Assembly (NCBI GenBank): GCA_958295775.1
Contig: CATQHC010000009.1
Location: 558,001 to 622,000 of the forward strand
DNA: 64,000 nucleotides
Reading direction: 5' to 3'
Source: Chloroflexota bacterium
GTDB taxonomy: Bacteria > Chloroflexota > UBA11872 > VXOZ01
Part shown: positions 21,133 to 30,136 of the stretch, in pieces
How the letters are laid out: each line of letters opens with the position of its first letter
Numbering within the stretch: the first letter of the stretch is position 1
Translations under genes and position numbers: made by a program
The notes under the pieces: model-generated
The model's input: only the letters and a program-made list of their open reading frames with translations
Databases searched by the model: none
Told to the model about the DNA's origin: nothing

Positions 21133-22878
21133 TCAAGCCGATCCCTGCCAACGCAGCGAGTGTTCGCCGGCTGCGAGAGAATGGGTAACCGCCTGGAACC
21201 GAAAGCCGTAGCGTTCCACGCTCCGGGAGGCCGCGGGCCGACCATCAATCCGAAATTCACACTCTTGCTCGCCAACCTGCAGCACGAGGAGCGTTGCGTC
21301 CTCGAGGGGGACGCCAACGTGAACAGTTGCGGCGGCATCGCCTACGTCGGCGAATTCAACTCTACGGCGGCTGCGCTCCCACGCATTGATCTGCTGCGCG
21401 GTCCACCAGGGCATGCCCTGCTCCCGCGCGTAACGCACTACGTCTGCCATGGCCGCCGGCACGCCGGGCCGCACGCAGTGGTGGGGATGAAAGAGGTAGT
21501 GCGCAACACCGTAGTGCTGCTTGACCCTGTCAACCAGCGGCTCTGCAATGCTATAGGGTACGTACTCTTTTACCGGCGCATCGGGTTGGCCGCGCGATTG
21601 CACCATGTCCTGGGTCAGGAAATTTATTTCCAGCACGTCATAGATGCGACCGGAATCAGGTTCCATTGGGAACCAGGGATGGGTGCTGCCAAAGAGATGG
21701 CCGGTATTGCCGAACTTTGAAGGTCCCTTCGTCTGGTCGTGAGGAATGCCAAGTTGCTCCAGCCAGCCAAAGAACTCCAGATAGCCCTCCCAGCGGGTGT
21801 AATGGTTCTTATTGCTCGCAATGTGGTCGAGTCTCGCCTCTTTGCGCAGGAATTCCCATTGAACGACAAGATCGCCATAGTCCCAGCGGTTGGGCTCCTT
21901 ACCCGAGAGCGCATCATAGTGGAGGCAGATTTCGCTGCCGTAGTCAGCCACAGCCGCGTAGAGTTCGGGCGTGTAGCCCGGATATTGTATACACCACGTG
22001 GAGTGCACTTCGAGCTCGCGGGTGTTCTCCAAGAGTTGGAACGCGCGGTCAAGCACATTGTTGTCAGAGTCGTGGGAGAGATGCGCCACGGCCTCTAGGT
22101 CACCCGGCCAGTACCACAGCAGCGGCAGCGCGGTAGCCGTGTGCAGTGCGCCAAGAAAGACGCTGCGCAGCAAAACGGCACGGAGTTCATCACCGATGGC
22201 CTCACGAAAGAACGGCACCTCAGTGCCGGAGGTGCGGTCCGTCTCCCAATCCAGGACAATCCCGTCGTCACACTTGAGGATGCCTTCGTCAATCGAGGCC
22301 GTGCCGTCCGAGGCAGGTACACCGTCCCGATGCACAGGCATTCCTTGCAGCATGTGCAGGATGCACCACGGCAGGTCCGCCGCGCAAAAGACGCTCAGTC
22401 CCTGTTGGAGCCGGTAGACGCTTAGACCGACGCCAAGGCGCTTCTCTTCCCGGTTGCAGAGGTTGGCCAGCACCGTCGCCCCGGCTGCTCGTGCCGTTAC
22501 CGCGTCCCAGACGTGCAATGACGACTGGAGATCGCGCACCAGGGCATGCTCCGGCTGTGTGACCTGCAGATAAGCCTCATGCGTACCCGTCTGTGTGCGC
22601 ACGCCGAAGAGGTCGTCCAAACCGCTCGTACCGCCCAGCCCAATCAAGGCGCCGCCTGAGGCCACAAAGCCATAGAGCCTCCCCATCTCCGGGGTGGTCA
22701 CGCCATGGTGGGGCAGGATGAGCACCTTGAGGGTCGCCAGCGCCTCCGGCAGCGTAGCGGCGTCCACGCGCGTAAAGGGAATTCCGGCATGGGCCAGGAT
22801 TTCCAGCACGTATTGGCTGCGCGGCTGATGGCAACCTTCGTGCAGATAGACGCCAAGCGGTTGATTGCCGGGTTGCAT
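21133..22878 (-). CDS. Large two-part protein: N-terminal GATase/ThuA-like domain plus polysaccharide-deacetylase-like region
   Basis: LKVLILPHHGVTTPEMGRLYGFVASGGALIGLGG; LSHDSDNNVLDRAFQLLENTRELEVHSTWCIQYPGYTPELY...; FHPHHCVRPGV. Family assignment is by resemblance only. Confidence 0.6.
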   Translation of the reverse strand: MQPGNQPLGVYLHEGCHQPRSQYVLEILAHAGIPFTRVDAATLPEALATLKVLILPHHGVTTPEMGRLYGFVASGGALIGLGGTSGLDDLFGVRTQTGTHEAYLQVTQPEHALVRDLQSSLHVWDAVTARAAGATVLANLCNREEKRLGVGLSVYRLQQGLSVFCAADLPWCILHMLQGMPVHRDGVPASDGTASIDEGILKCDDGIVLDWETDRTSGTEVPFFREAIGDELRAVLLRSVFLGALHTATALPLLWYWPGDLEAVAHLSHDSDNNVLDRAFQLLENTRELEVHSTWCIQYPGYTPELYAAVADYGSEICLHYDALSGKEPNRWDYGDLVVQWEFLRKEARLDHIASNKNHYTRWEGYLEFFGWLEQLGIPHDQTKGPSKFGNTGHLFGSTHPWFPMEPDSGRIYDVLEINFLTQDMVQSRGQPDAPVKEYVPYSIAEPLVDRVKQHYGVAHYLFHPHHCVRPGVPAAMADVVRYAREQGMPWWTAQQINAWERSRRRVEFADVGDAAATVHVGVPLEDATLLVLQVGEQECEFRIDGRPAASRSVERYGFRFQAVTHSLAAGEHSLRWQGSA

Positions 22879-22970
22879 GTTTCATCTCCGTACTATGGGT
22901 ATGAGGATTCTCAACTACAAACCCAAAGCAATACTATCGTTCCAGCGGCTGTGACGCCGACGCCCAGCGG

Positions 22971-25049
22971 TCAGGGCGTGACTTGGTATTCCACCGCGGC
23001 CACCTTGCGCTCGCCCGCGTACACGTAAACCCAATAGCGCCCAGGCGCCCATCTTTGCACAGGCGGCGGCCCGATCGAAAACCACCCCGTCCCGCCGACG
23101 TACTTGGCCTCTGCGGTCAACTCCCCGCTCCGGCGGCTGTATTCGAAACCGTCCTCGTAGTACTCTACGATCTTCAGGGGTATGCTATGCGAGCCTCCCG
23201 CTACATTGTACGAGTATTTCAAGACGAGATACACCCAATCATTTACATCCTGCGCGGAAAAGGCGGACACTCCAGGACCGTTCTTGTTGGTAGTCACATA
23301 CGCCTCATCGATGCGCCCATTGATGCTGGTCAGGCTAGGATCAATTGGGCTCGCGTCGAGACGGGAGCGGTCATAGGGCTCGGTGCCGTCGTACCAGCGG
23401 TGGATAGGGGTGTGTTCCGCTCCGTCCTCCGAGCGAAAAGCCGCTCTGACCTGGCCGATCCCCACCGATGTGCCACGGCGGTTATCGGCACCATTTTCGA
23501 GTTCCGACGCCAGGTAGAGGGCACGGAATCCTTGGCGAAACTTTCCTTGTCCCAGCGTACGGCGCAGGTCTGCGAAGAGCCGCACCCCCAGTGAGTAGTT
23601 GCAAGAAAATTCAACGTCAACTCGCGCGACTTCCAGACTTTCCAATTCGGCGATAGAGTCGGCATAGGCGCAGGGAAACCTGGCAGCGCCTGTCGGTCGA
23701 TCGGGCCGCGCCCCATCGATGACGAAGGCCATGAATTCCGCCGCGCCCTCATCTACCCAATCCTCGTTGCCGCTCCAGTAGTAATGCGCTACTTCATGAG
23801 CGTTGATATGGCCTGCGTAAGCCGCTTCATGGCTGTCGTCTTCGACGTCATACTGGGGCAGGATGGCAATGTGCGTGCCAAAATTCGTCCCTGCTTTGGA
23901 AGAGAAAACGGCGTTCTCGTAGAGCACCCCGACGTAACCGGTCGGCAGCGGCGCGCCCATGTACTCTTCCGCGCCGCGCACAGAGTGCTCCAGCAGATCC
24001 ATCGATCGCGCCGTGCCCGGACCCGTGCGGATGATAGAGAGGACGACCTCGCCCGCTAACGGCAGCGTGATGGTTCGCTGTTCCAGGGAAACCTTGGTGG
24101 GATCGAGTAAGACATCGATTAGATCGGGGTTCGTTCTTGCTACGCCATACAGCGTAGCGACAATGTGTGCAGTATCGTTCGATATGCCATCTCGCAGTGC
24201 AGGGTGGAACATCAATCTCGCGAATGCCTCCGGCTCTAAGGCCGCAAGCCGGCGCAGCGACATGACGGCCGCTATATCGGGCGGCTCAATGGTTGCGAGA
24301 AATGGCATGCTCACAATGCGCAATGCCGCCTCCGTGTCCCTTGCTAGCACAGCGAGACTCTCGATTAGGTCAACTTCCGCTTCCGCGATACCGTCCTGCA
24401 CCCACGGCAGGGAGACGACCGACGCTGCAACCTGCGCGTCACTATACGCTATATAAGACAATCGTTCAATGCTTTTAATCTCAACATTGTCAATGCCGTC
24501 CTGAATCCAATCCAAGGAGACGAGCAATGAAGCGACGGGAATGCTTACGACCGCGATGTAGAGCAGGTCCTGAATTGCCTCGGCCTCCGTGCCGTCGATT
24601 CCGTCGCGTAACCAGCCAAGCTCCTTTATGGCGGAAGCCAAGCGGGGGCCTTGTTGCTCCAGCCAGGGACCGTTCGTGAAGTCCCGCAGAGTAGAAACTT
24701 CAACTGATTGGGTAGGAGAGGCAGAAGCAGTTGGCAAAACAGAAGTAACGGCGGTCGCAGTCGGCGCAGGAGAACGGGTTGCCGCTACTACGGGAGAGGC
24801 AGTCACAGAGGGAGGACGGGACTGAGCGAATTCTTGCGCGAATGAGGCAGCCGCGGCGCGCGCATCGGCAATGACCGAAGCAACGTCATCCCACCCTATC
24901 CCAAGACTGCCCCAGAGTAATACGTTGCCGTATATGAGTGCCGCGAGTATGACGATGTCCCACAGACATCCCCACCTACTGCCGGACTGGATGGGCGAAC
25001 GTCTAGGCAGCCTAATCCCCTTTGAGGCTGAGCGGTTTGCCAATCTCAT
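22971..25049 (-). CDS. Membrane-anchored gluzincin-type metallopeptidase with N-terminal helical repeats
   Basis: TM segment CLWDIVILAALIYGNVLLWGSLGIGW; repeats LGWLRDGIDGTEAEAI / LDWIQDGIDNVEIKSI / LPWVQDGIAEAEVDLI; zinc motif HEVAHYYWSGNEDWVDEGAAEF. ATG at 25049 is preferred over 25229, which would overlap pyk deeply. Confidence 0.75.
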   Translation of the reverse strand: MRLANRSASKGIRLPRRSPIQSGSRWGCLWDIVILAALIYGNVLLWGSLGIGWDDVASVIADARAAAASFAQEFAQSRPPSVTASPVVAATRSPAPTATAVTSVLPTASASPTQSVEVSTLRDFTNGPWLEQQGPRLASAIKELGWLRDGIDGTEAEAIQDLLYIAVVSIPVASLLVSLDWIQDGIDNVEIKSIERLSYIAYSDAQVAASVVSLPWVQDGIAEAEVDLIESLAVLARDTEAALRIVSMPFLATIEPPDIAAVMSLRRLAALEPEAFARLMFHPALRDGISNDTAHIVATLYGVARTNPDLIDVLLDPTKVSLEQRTITLPLAGEVVLSIIRTGPGTARSMDLLEHSVRGAEEYMGAPLPTGYVGVLYENAVFSSKAGTNFGTHIAILPQYDVEDDSHEAAYAGHINAHEVAHYYWSGNEDWVDEGAAEFMAFVIDGARPDRPTGAARFPCAYADSIAELESLEVARVDVEFSCNYSLGVRLFADLRRTLGQGKFRQGFRALYLASELENGADNRRGTSVGIGQVRAAFRSEDGAEHTPIHRWYDGTEPYDRSRLDASPIDPSLTSINGRIDEAYVTTNKNGPGVSAFSAQDVNDWVYLVLKYSYNVAGGSHSIPLKIVEYYEDGFEYSRRSGELTAEAKYVGGTGWFSIGPPPVQRWAPGRYWVYVYAGERKVAAVEYQVTP

Positions 25050-26505
25050 GGATACGGATGAGGTTGGTCGTGCCGCCCACGCCAAAGGGCATGCCGGCCG
25101 TGAATACCACCGTATCGCCATCCTGCACATGGCCTGCGCCCTTTGCCAACGCAACCGCCTCGCGCAAGGCCATGTCGGTGTCCGTTTCCCCAGTCGCCAG
25201 CAATGGCACGGTACCCCAGCTAAGCGCAAGCTGGCGCCACACGGACTTGTCCGGCGTTACCGCGAGCAGTTGCACGTGCGGGCGTATGCGCGCAAGCATG
25301 CGGGCGGTGTAGCCCGATTGCGTAAGGGCAAAGATTGCGACGGCGCCAAGTTCTTCCGCAATGCGGTGTGTTGCCGTTGCAATGGCATCCGTGGCGTCGC
25401 TTACGTCAATAGCGGAGAAGCTCACCACATGGGGATCGACGCTGTTGGCAATGCGCGCCATCACCGCTACCGCCTCTACCGGATACGGGCCGATGGCAGT
25501 CTCGCCGGAGAGCATCACGGCATCGCTGCCATCCAGAATTGCGTTTGCCACGTCGCTGGCCTCCGCCCGCGTCGGCACCGAGTGCTGCATCATCGATTCA
25601 AGCATCTGCGTTGCCGTGATGACCGGCTTGCCCTGTGTGCGTGCTTTCTGAATGATCGCCTTCTGGTGCAGCGGGACTTCCTCAGGCGGCACCTGCACGC
25701 CCAGATCGCCCCGAGCCACCATGATGCCGTCTGCCGCCGCGAGAATCTCATCGAAATGCTCAAGCGCTTCCTGGGTCTCGATTTTCGCGATTATTGGGAT
25801 TGTGGCGCCGTGATTCAGCATCAACTGCCGCAGTATCTCAACGTCAGTTGCCGAGCGTACATAAGAGAGCGCTACCCAATCCACCTCTTGTTCCACGGCA
25901 AACCGCACGTCCTCCCAATCTTTCGCAGTGAGGCTTGGCAAGTTGAGACTTCGTCCCCGCACGACGACTGCCTTGCCGCTCACAAGCGCGCCGCCGCGAA
26001 CCACGCGCGTGACAACAGCAGCTTGCCCGGCCTTCACGTGGGTCGCAACCACCTCGACCGCGATCAATCCGTCGTCAAGCATGATTGTGTCGCCGGGGCG
26101 CGTCTCGGTAGCGAGCCCCGCCAACCTGACCGGCGCCATATCAACCTGGGACGCACCGGGGTCGATCGACTTGGCGTAGTCCAACAACTCCTGACGTGAC
26201 GCGGCATCGACTCCATCGCCCTCTATAGTGAGAATGAGCTGGCCGCCCGGGGAGAGGTGCAAGGGCTCGTCAGGAAGAGTGCCTACACGCACTTTTGGCC
26301 CTTGAAGATCGGCCATAATGGGGAGGTTTGCATTTTCCGCAGCAGCCAACTGGCGCAGCAACCTGATGGATCGCGCCTGCGCTTCATGGTTGCCGTGGGA
26401 GAAGTTAATGCGCGCCACGTCGAGGCCCGCATGCAGCATGGCACGGAGCATGTCCTCGTTCGCTGACTCCGGGCCGATGGTAGCAACGATACGAGTACGG
26501 CGCAT
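25012..26505 (-). CDS. pyk: Pyruvate kinase
   Basis: MRRTRIVATIGPES, ARINFSHG, VMVARGDLGVQVP, ATQMLESM, DAVMLSGETAIGPYP. Confidence 0.97.
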   Translation of the reverse strand: MRRTRIVATIGPESANEDMLRAMLHAGLDVARINFSHGNHEAQARSIRLLRQLAAAENANLPIMADLQGPKVRVGTLPDEPLHLSPGGQLILTIEGDGVDAASRQELLDYAKSIDPGASQVDMAPVRLAGLATETRPGDTIMLDDGLIAVEVVATHVKAGQAAVVTRVVRGGALVSGKAVVVRGRSLNLPSLTAKDWEDVRFAVEQEVDWVALSYVRSATDVEILRQLMLNHGATIPIIAKIETQEALEHFDEILAAADGIMVARGDLGVQVPPEEVPLHQKAIIQKARTQGKPVITATQMLESMMQHSVPTRAEASDVANAILDGSDAVMLSGETAIGPYPVEAVAVMARIANSVDPHVVSFSAIDVSDATDAIATATHRIAEELGAVAIFALTQSGYTARMLARIRPHVQLLAVTPDKSVWRQLALSWGTVPLLATGETDTDMALREAVALAKGAGHVQDGDTVVFTAGMPFGVGGTTNLIRIHEIGKPLSLKGD

Positions 26506-26510
26506 AGGCC

Positions 26511-28103
26511 TTACTGTAACCAGCCTTTCTGGGTCAAGTACTCATCGCCAATCAACCCCATGAGGATGGGCGACTCCGCTCCAGGATGGTGTTCGAGCCG
26601 TGCAAATTCAAAGTATTGCGTATACAGCGTGGCCCCATTGACTTGCTCCTCATCGGCTGCCGGAGCGATTGGGCTGCCAAGAGACTCGCGCCCGTTATTG
26701 CTTGCATAGAAGTTAATGAACACCTGATCCACGGCATACTGCGTTTGCGCGGAGCTCGCAGTCGATTGCGAGGAACCGGCGGATGGATCGGCTCCCGTTC
26801 GCAAGATCGTGCCAAGTGGAGACTGCACCACGCGCTCACCACTTTCATCCGAGGCTATTTCCAACCTGCTACGTTGGAAGTATTGCACAGTCTTGCCGTC
26901 CTCGTCGATAGCATCCGTTCGCGGGTAGCCAAAGCGCGCCACCCCTCCGTTGGCGTTGAAGAACGCAAGAAAAGGCTCCCTGATAGTGTGTCCCGTAACG
27001 ACGACATACGATTCTGTATCCGACTCCGATTGGGGAGGCGACTGTGGCGAGACCGGAGTAATTCGCTGCCAATAGGATCCGCCTGCACCGGCTACGAAAA
27101 GATACGTGTAGTTCCCTCCCCTCGTAAACAAGGCGTCGCTGATCGGCGCCATTTCGGCCGGTATGTCCAACTCCACCCACGATACACCCCCGTTCGTCGA
27201 ACGGAAGAGCGCACTTTCGGCCACGAGGAGCAGCGAATTCAATGTGTTGGGCTCGAGGAGCAACTCCTGCGATGTCTCTATGGGAGATGCACCAACCAGC
27301 GACCACTGGTCCGCGCGGTTGCTGGAGAGAAAAAGACTACTGGACGTAACTGCATAGAGCCGAACCGGTCCGCTCGCGGAGACATCAAGGCCAAGAACCG
27401 GCTCTTCCGGCAAATCGCTGTTCGCCAGGTGCCACGAGGCCCCTTCATCTTGCGAGCGGTAGAGTCCGCCCGCAGTCGTCGTAGCGGCAAAAAGTGTGCC
27501 GGAAACAATGGGGTCCGTAGCCAGCGCTACGGCGCCTGCCACGTTACCCAGCCGGTCTCTCGGCAGACCCGTGTCGATGCTCCCCCAGTAAAGGCCCCCG
27601 TCTTCACTGCGATAGGTGCCGGCCAATTCGGTACCGGCGAAGACAATCTGCGGATTCTGCGCGTTGTACGCCATTGCGATGACCGGGTCTACGATCCCTG
27701 GAAGGCGGGTCCAGGTCTCTCCTCCATCGACGGTCCGGTACACACCCAGGGGACCTGCCGTCAAGGCGGCATTCGCGTTGGTAGGATGCGGCGACACCAG
27801 CCAGGGGGTGCTATCGGTCACCCACGATTGCTGCACGCTTTCCCATGTTTGGGACGCAAAGGCGTTGCGCCAGAGTTCCCAAACAGGCAGCACTTCTCCC
27901 GGAAGGGAGTCGGTCTGAGTATGCCAAGGCGTACCCGATGCCGCGCGTGCTACGTCAGTATCAGAGAGCCAGAGCGCAAGGACGATGGAAAGTACGATAA
28001 GGCCGATAACAATGAATCGTTCGGCGCTATCCCACTTTGCCCGCCCCTCACTGCTTTTCAGGCACAAGTCGTAGTCGTTGCCCAACCCTGATCTCGTTAA
28101 CAT
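26511..28103 (-). CDS. Secreted/membrane beta-propeller (BNR/Ycf48/sortilin-like) protein with C-terminal LGFP-like segments
   Basis: Repeated GVYRTVDGGETW, GTYRSEDGGLYW, GLYRSQDEGASW, ALFRSTNGGVSW; C-terminal FFNANGGVARFGYPRTDAIDEDGKTVQYFQRSRLE. Start site uncertain (upstream ATG overlaps the LysM gene). Confidence 0.75.
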   Translation of the reverse strand: MLTRSGLGNDYDLCLKSSEGRAKWDSAERFIVIGLIVLSIVLALWLSDTDVARAASGTPWHTQTDSLPGEVLPVWELWRNAFASQTWESVQQSWVTDSTPWLVSPHPTNANAALTAGPLGVYRTVDGGETWTRLPGIVDPVIAMAYNAQNPQIVFAGTELAGTYRSEDGGLYWGSIDTGLPRDRLGNVAGAVALATDPIVSGTLFAATTTAGGLYRSQDEGASWHLANSDLPEEPVLGLDVSASGPVRLYAVTSSSLFLSSNRADQWSLVGASPIETSQELLLEPNTLNSLLLVAESALFRSTNGGVSWVELDIPAEMAPISDALFTRGGNYTYLFVAGAGGSYWQRITPVSPQSPPQSESDTESYVVVTGHTIREPFLAFFNANGGVARFGYPRTDAIDEDGKTVQYFQRSRLEIASDESGERVVQSPLGTILRTGADPSAGSSQSTASSAQTQYAVDQVFINFYASNNGRESLGSPIAPAADEEQVNGATLYTQYFEFARLEHHPGAESPILMGLIGDEYLTQKGWLQ

Positions 28104-28524
28104 CCTCAATTTCATTGAGTTCAGCCAAGGCCGCCACAGTAGTATTATACTTGCTCGCAATCGCACTTAGCACCTCGCCGGTCTGCACGACGTGGAATTC
28201 CGGCGCGGCAGGCGCCACAGGAGTGGGGGCCGCGGCGGCTGGGTTGGGGGTTGAAACTACCGGGGTTATGCGCGCAACTTCGCCTACTTGCGCGATAGGC
28301 TCGCGATCGGAGCCGGCTCCGTAACTGCTTGCAAACCATAGTGTGCCGCCGCCTGCCAAAAGGACAGCAATCGCAAGGCTGACGGTGAGAAGCATCTTAT
28401 GGCTGCGGCTCTGGGAGAGTGGGCGCAAGTCGCTACGCCTACTGACTGAGTGCCAGCGTTGCACAGGAGCACGAGGGAAGAGCGACGTATCTAGGGGAGG
28501 AAGTGACTCTTCTTGCATGTCCAT
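28048..28524 (-). CDS. Single-TM LysM-domain protein
   Basis: TM helix MLLTVSLAIAVLLAGGGTLWFA; C-terminal HVVQTGEVLSAIASKYNTTVAALAELNEIEDVNEIRVGQRLRLVP. Confidence 0.88.
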   Translation of the reverse strand: MDMQEESLPPLDTSLFPRAPVQRWHSVSRRSDLRPLSQSRSHKMLLTVSLAIAVLLAGGGTLWFASSYGAGSDREPIAQVGEVARITPVVSTPNPAAAAPTPVAPAAPEFHVVQTGEVLSAIASKYNTTVAALAELNEIEDVNEIRVGQRLRLVPEKQ

Positions 28525-28604
28525 ACGGAGATTACCTGCCGTTTGCTGCGGGGAGTGTCGAGGTTGGACTAGAGGATTGGCGCGGGCAGAAGCGGTCGAA
28601 AAAC

Positions 28605-29942
28605 CTATTGGAAGGCGTAGACCAAAATCAGATCGTTCACGTTGGTATTGGTAGGACCGGTAACCAGGAGGGCGTCGGTCTGCTGCAAGAAATGGTACGA
28701 GTCATTGTTATCGAGGTAAACGAGCGGATCCAAATCGAGAACTCGCGCCCGCGCGTGTACCGTACCGTCCGCAATGCCGCCGGCCGCATCGGTGGGACCG
28801 TCCGTGCCGTCTGTTCCCACCGCCATCACCGCAACGTTTTCCCAGCCATCCAGGGCCAGCGCTGCGGCAAGCGCCATTTCTTGGTTGCGCCCGCCTTTTC
28901 CTTCACCTCGCACCGTCACTGTGGTTTCACCGCCAAAGATAAGGCACGCCGGAGGAGAGAGGGGGGAGTGGTGGCGAATCAGACCTTTCGCGACACCAGC
29001 CATCACCTTGGCCACCTCACGCGCCTCGCCTTCCACCCAGGTGGTGACTAATAACGAATTATACCCCAATTGCGTTGCTGCGTCCAGAGCTGCGCGGGCG
29101 GCGATTTCGTTGCTGCCCACCAGCACACTCGCTGTACGCGCGAAAATGGGGTCTCCCTCCTTGGGCGTATCCGGAATTTCGTGGCTGAGACCGCGTTCAA
29201 GCTGCGCGCGGACGGTCTGGGGAATCGCATCCTGCAGGCGATATTTGCTCAAGAGATCCCACGCGTCTTGGAATGTAGTAGTGTCAGGCACCGTCGGCCC
29301 GGAGGCAATGAAGTCGAGTGGGTTCCCCACCACGTCCGAGAGAATGAGGGCAATCAGGGTGGCAGGCGCGGCGGCCCGCGCCAGTCCACCGCCTTTCACT
29401 TGCGAAATGTGCTTGCGGATTGTATTCACCTCGTTGATGGTGGCGCCGCTGCGCAAAAGCAGGTCCGTGAGTTGCTGGAGATCGTTCAGCGAAATGTCGC
29501 CCACCGGTAGCTCCATGAGCGCCGAGCCCCCGCCGGAAATCAAGCAGAACACCAGATCGTCCGCGCCTGCCGCTTCCGCCAATTGCAGGATACGTTCGGT
29601 ACCGCGCACGCCGCTCTCATCCGGCACGGGGTGTGCCGCCTCGATCAGTTCGATCCGTTGGGTAGGAACCGCATAGCCCTCCTTCACGTTCACGACGCCG
29701 CCGGCCAAGCGGTCGCCGAGGATGTCCTCAAGCGCCTGCGCCATGGGTCCGCTGGCCTTGCCCGCACCCACCACGAGTATCCTCCGATAGGAATCCAGGT
29801 CGTACGAGCTTTCCCCAACCAGTAAGCGCGAGCCATCGCAACGTACGCAGTTCCGCACCGCTTGCGCCGGGTCAACCGCTTTCAAGGCCGCCGTCAGCAC
29901 ACTCATCATGTCTTCACGCTGCCGCGCTGTGATGCCAGCCAT
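28605..29942 (-). CDS. Glycerate 2-kinase (MOFRL family)
   Basis: VVGAGKASGPMAQALE, AAHPVPDESG, LISGGGSALMELP, GGETTVTVRGEGKGGRNQEMALAAA, GTDGTDGPTDAAGG. Confidence 0.93.
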   Translation of the reverse strand: MAGITARQREDMMSVLTAALKAVDPAQAVRNCVRCDGSRLLVGESSYDLDSYRRILVVGAGKASGPMAQALEDILGDRLAGGVVNVKEGYAVPTQRIELIEAAHPVPDESGVRGTERILQLAEAAGADDLVFCLISGGGSALMELPVGDISLNDLQQLTDLLLRSGATINEVNTIRKHISQVKGGGLARAAAPATLIALILSDVVGNPLDFIASGPTVPDTTTFQDAWDLLSKYRLQDAIPQTVRAQLERGLSHEIPDTPKEGDPIFARTASVLVGSNEIAARAALDAATQLGYNSLLVTTWVEGEAREVAKVMAGVAKGLIRHHSPLSPPACLIFGGETTVTVRGEGKGGRNQEMALAAALALDGWENVAVMAVGTDGTDGPTDAAGGIADGTVHARARVLDLDPLVYLDNNDSYHFLQQTDALLVTGPTNTNVNDLILVYAFQ

Positions 29943-30136
29943 TGCCGTGCCTATTCCTCTTGCATACGCTTGCCGCTATTCATTCTAGTGTAACCAAGCA
30001 GTTGCGGGGATGCGAGCAAACCAGGTTCGCGGCTACAATGGTATGGTGCTCAAATCATACCGACTTTCTTCCTGGCAAGAATGCTCTCTGCACAGAGAGG
30101 TCATACCACCTCACAGGGCAACGAAAGGACAACTTC

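Noticed and set aside
25050-25229. Upstream 60-aa extension of the metallopeptidase ORF
   Set aside because: Overlaps the pyk coding sequence in a different frame and has atypical composition; ATG at 25049 is better.
24871-26199. 442-aa plus-strand ORF opposite pyk
   Set aside because: Antisense shadow of pyruvate kinase with low-complexity His/Arg composition.
26586-28091. 501-aa plus-strand ORF opposite the beta-propeller gene
   Set aside because: Antisense to a gene with clear BNR repeats; no recognisable domain.
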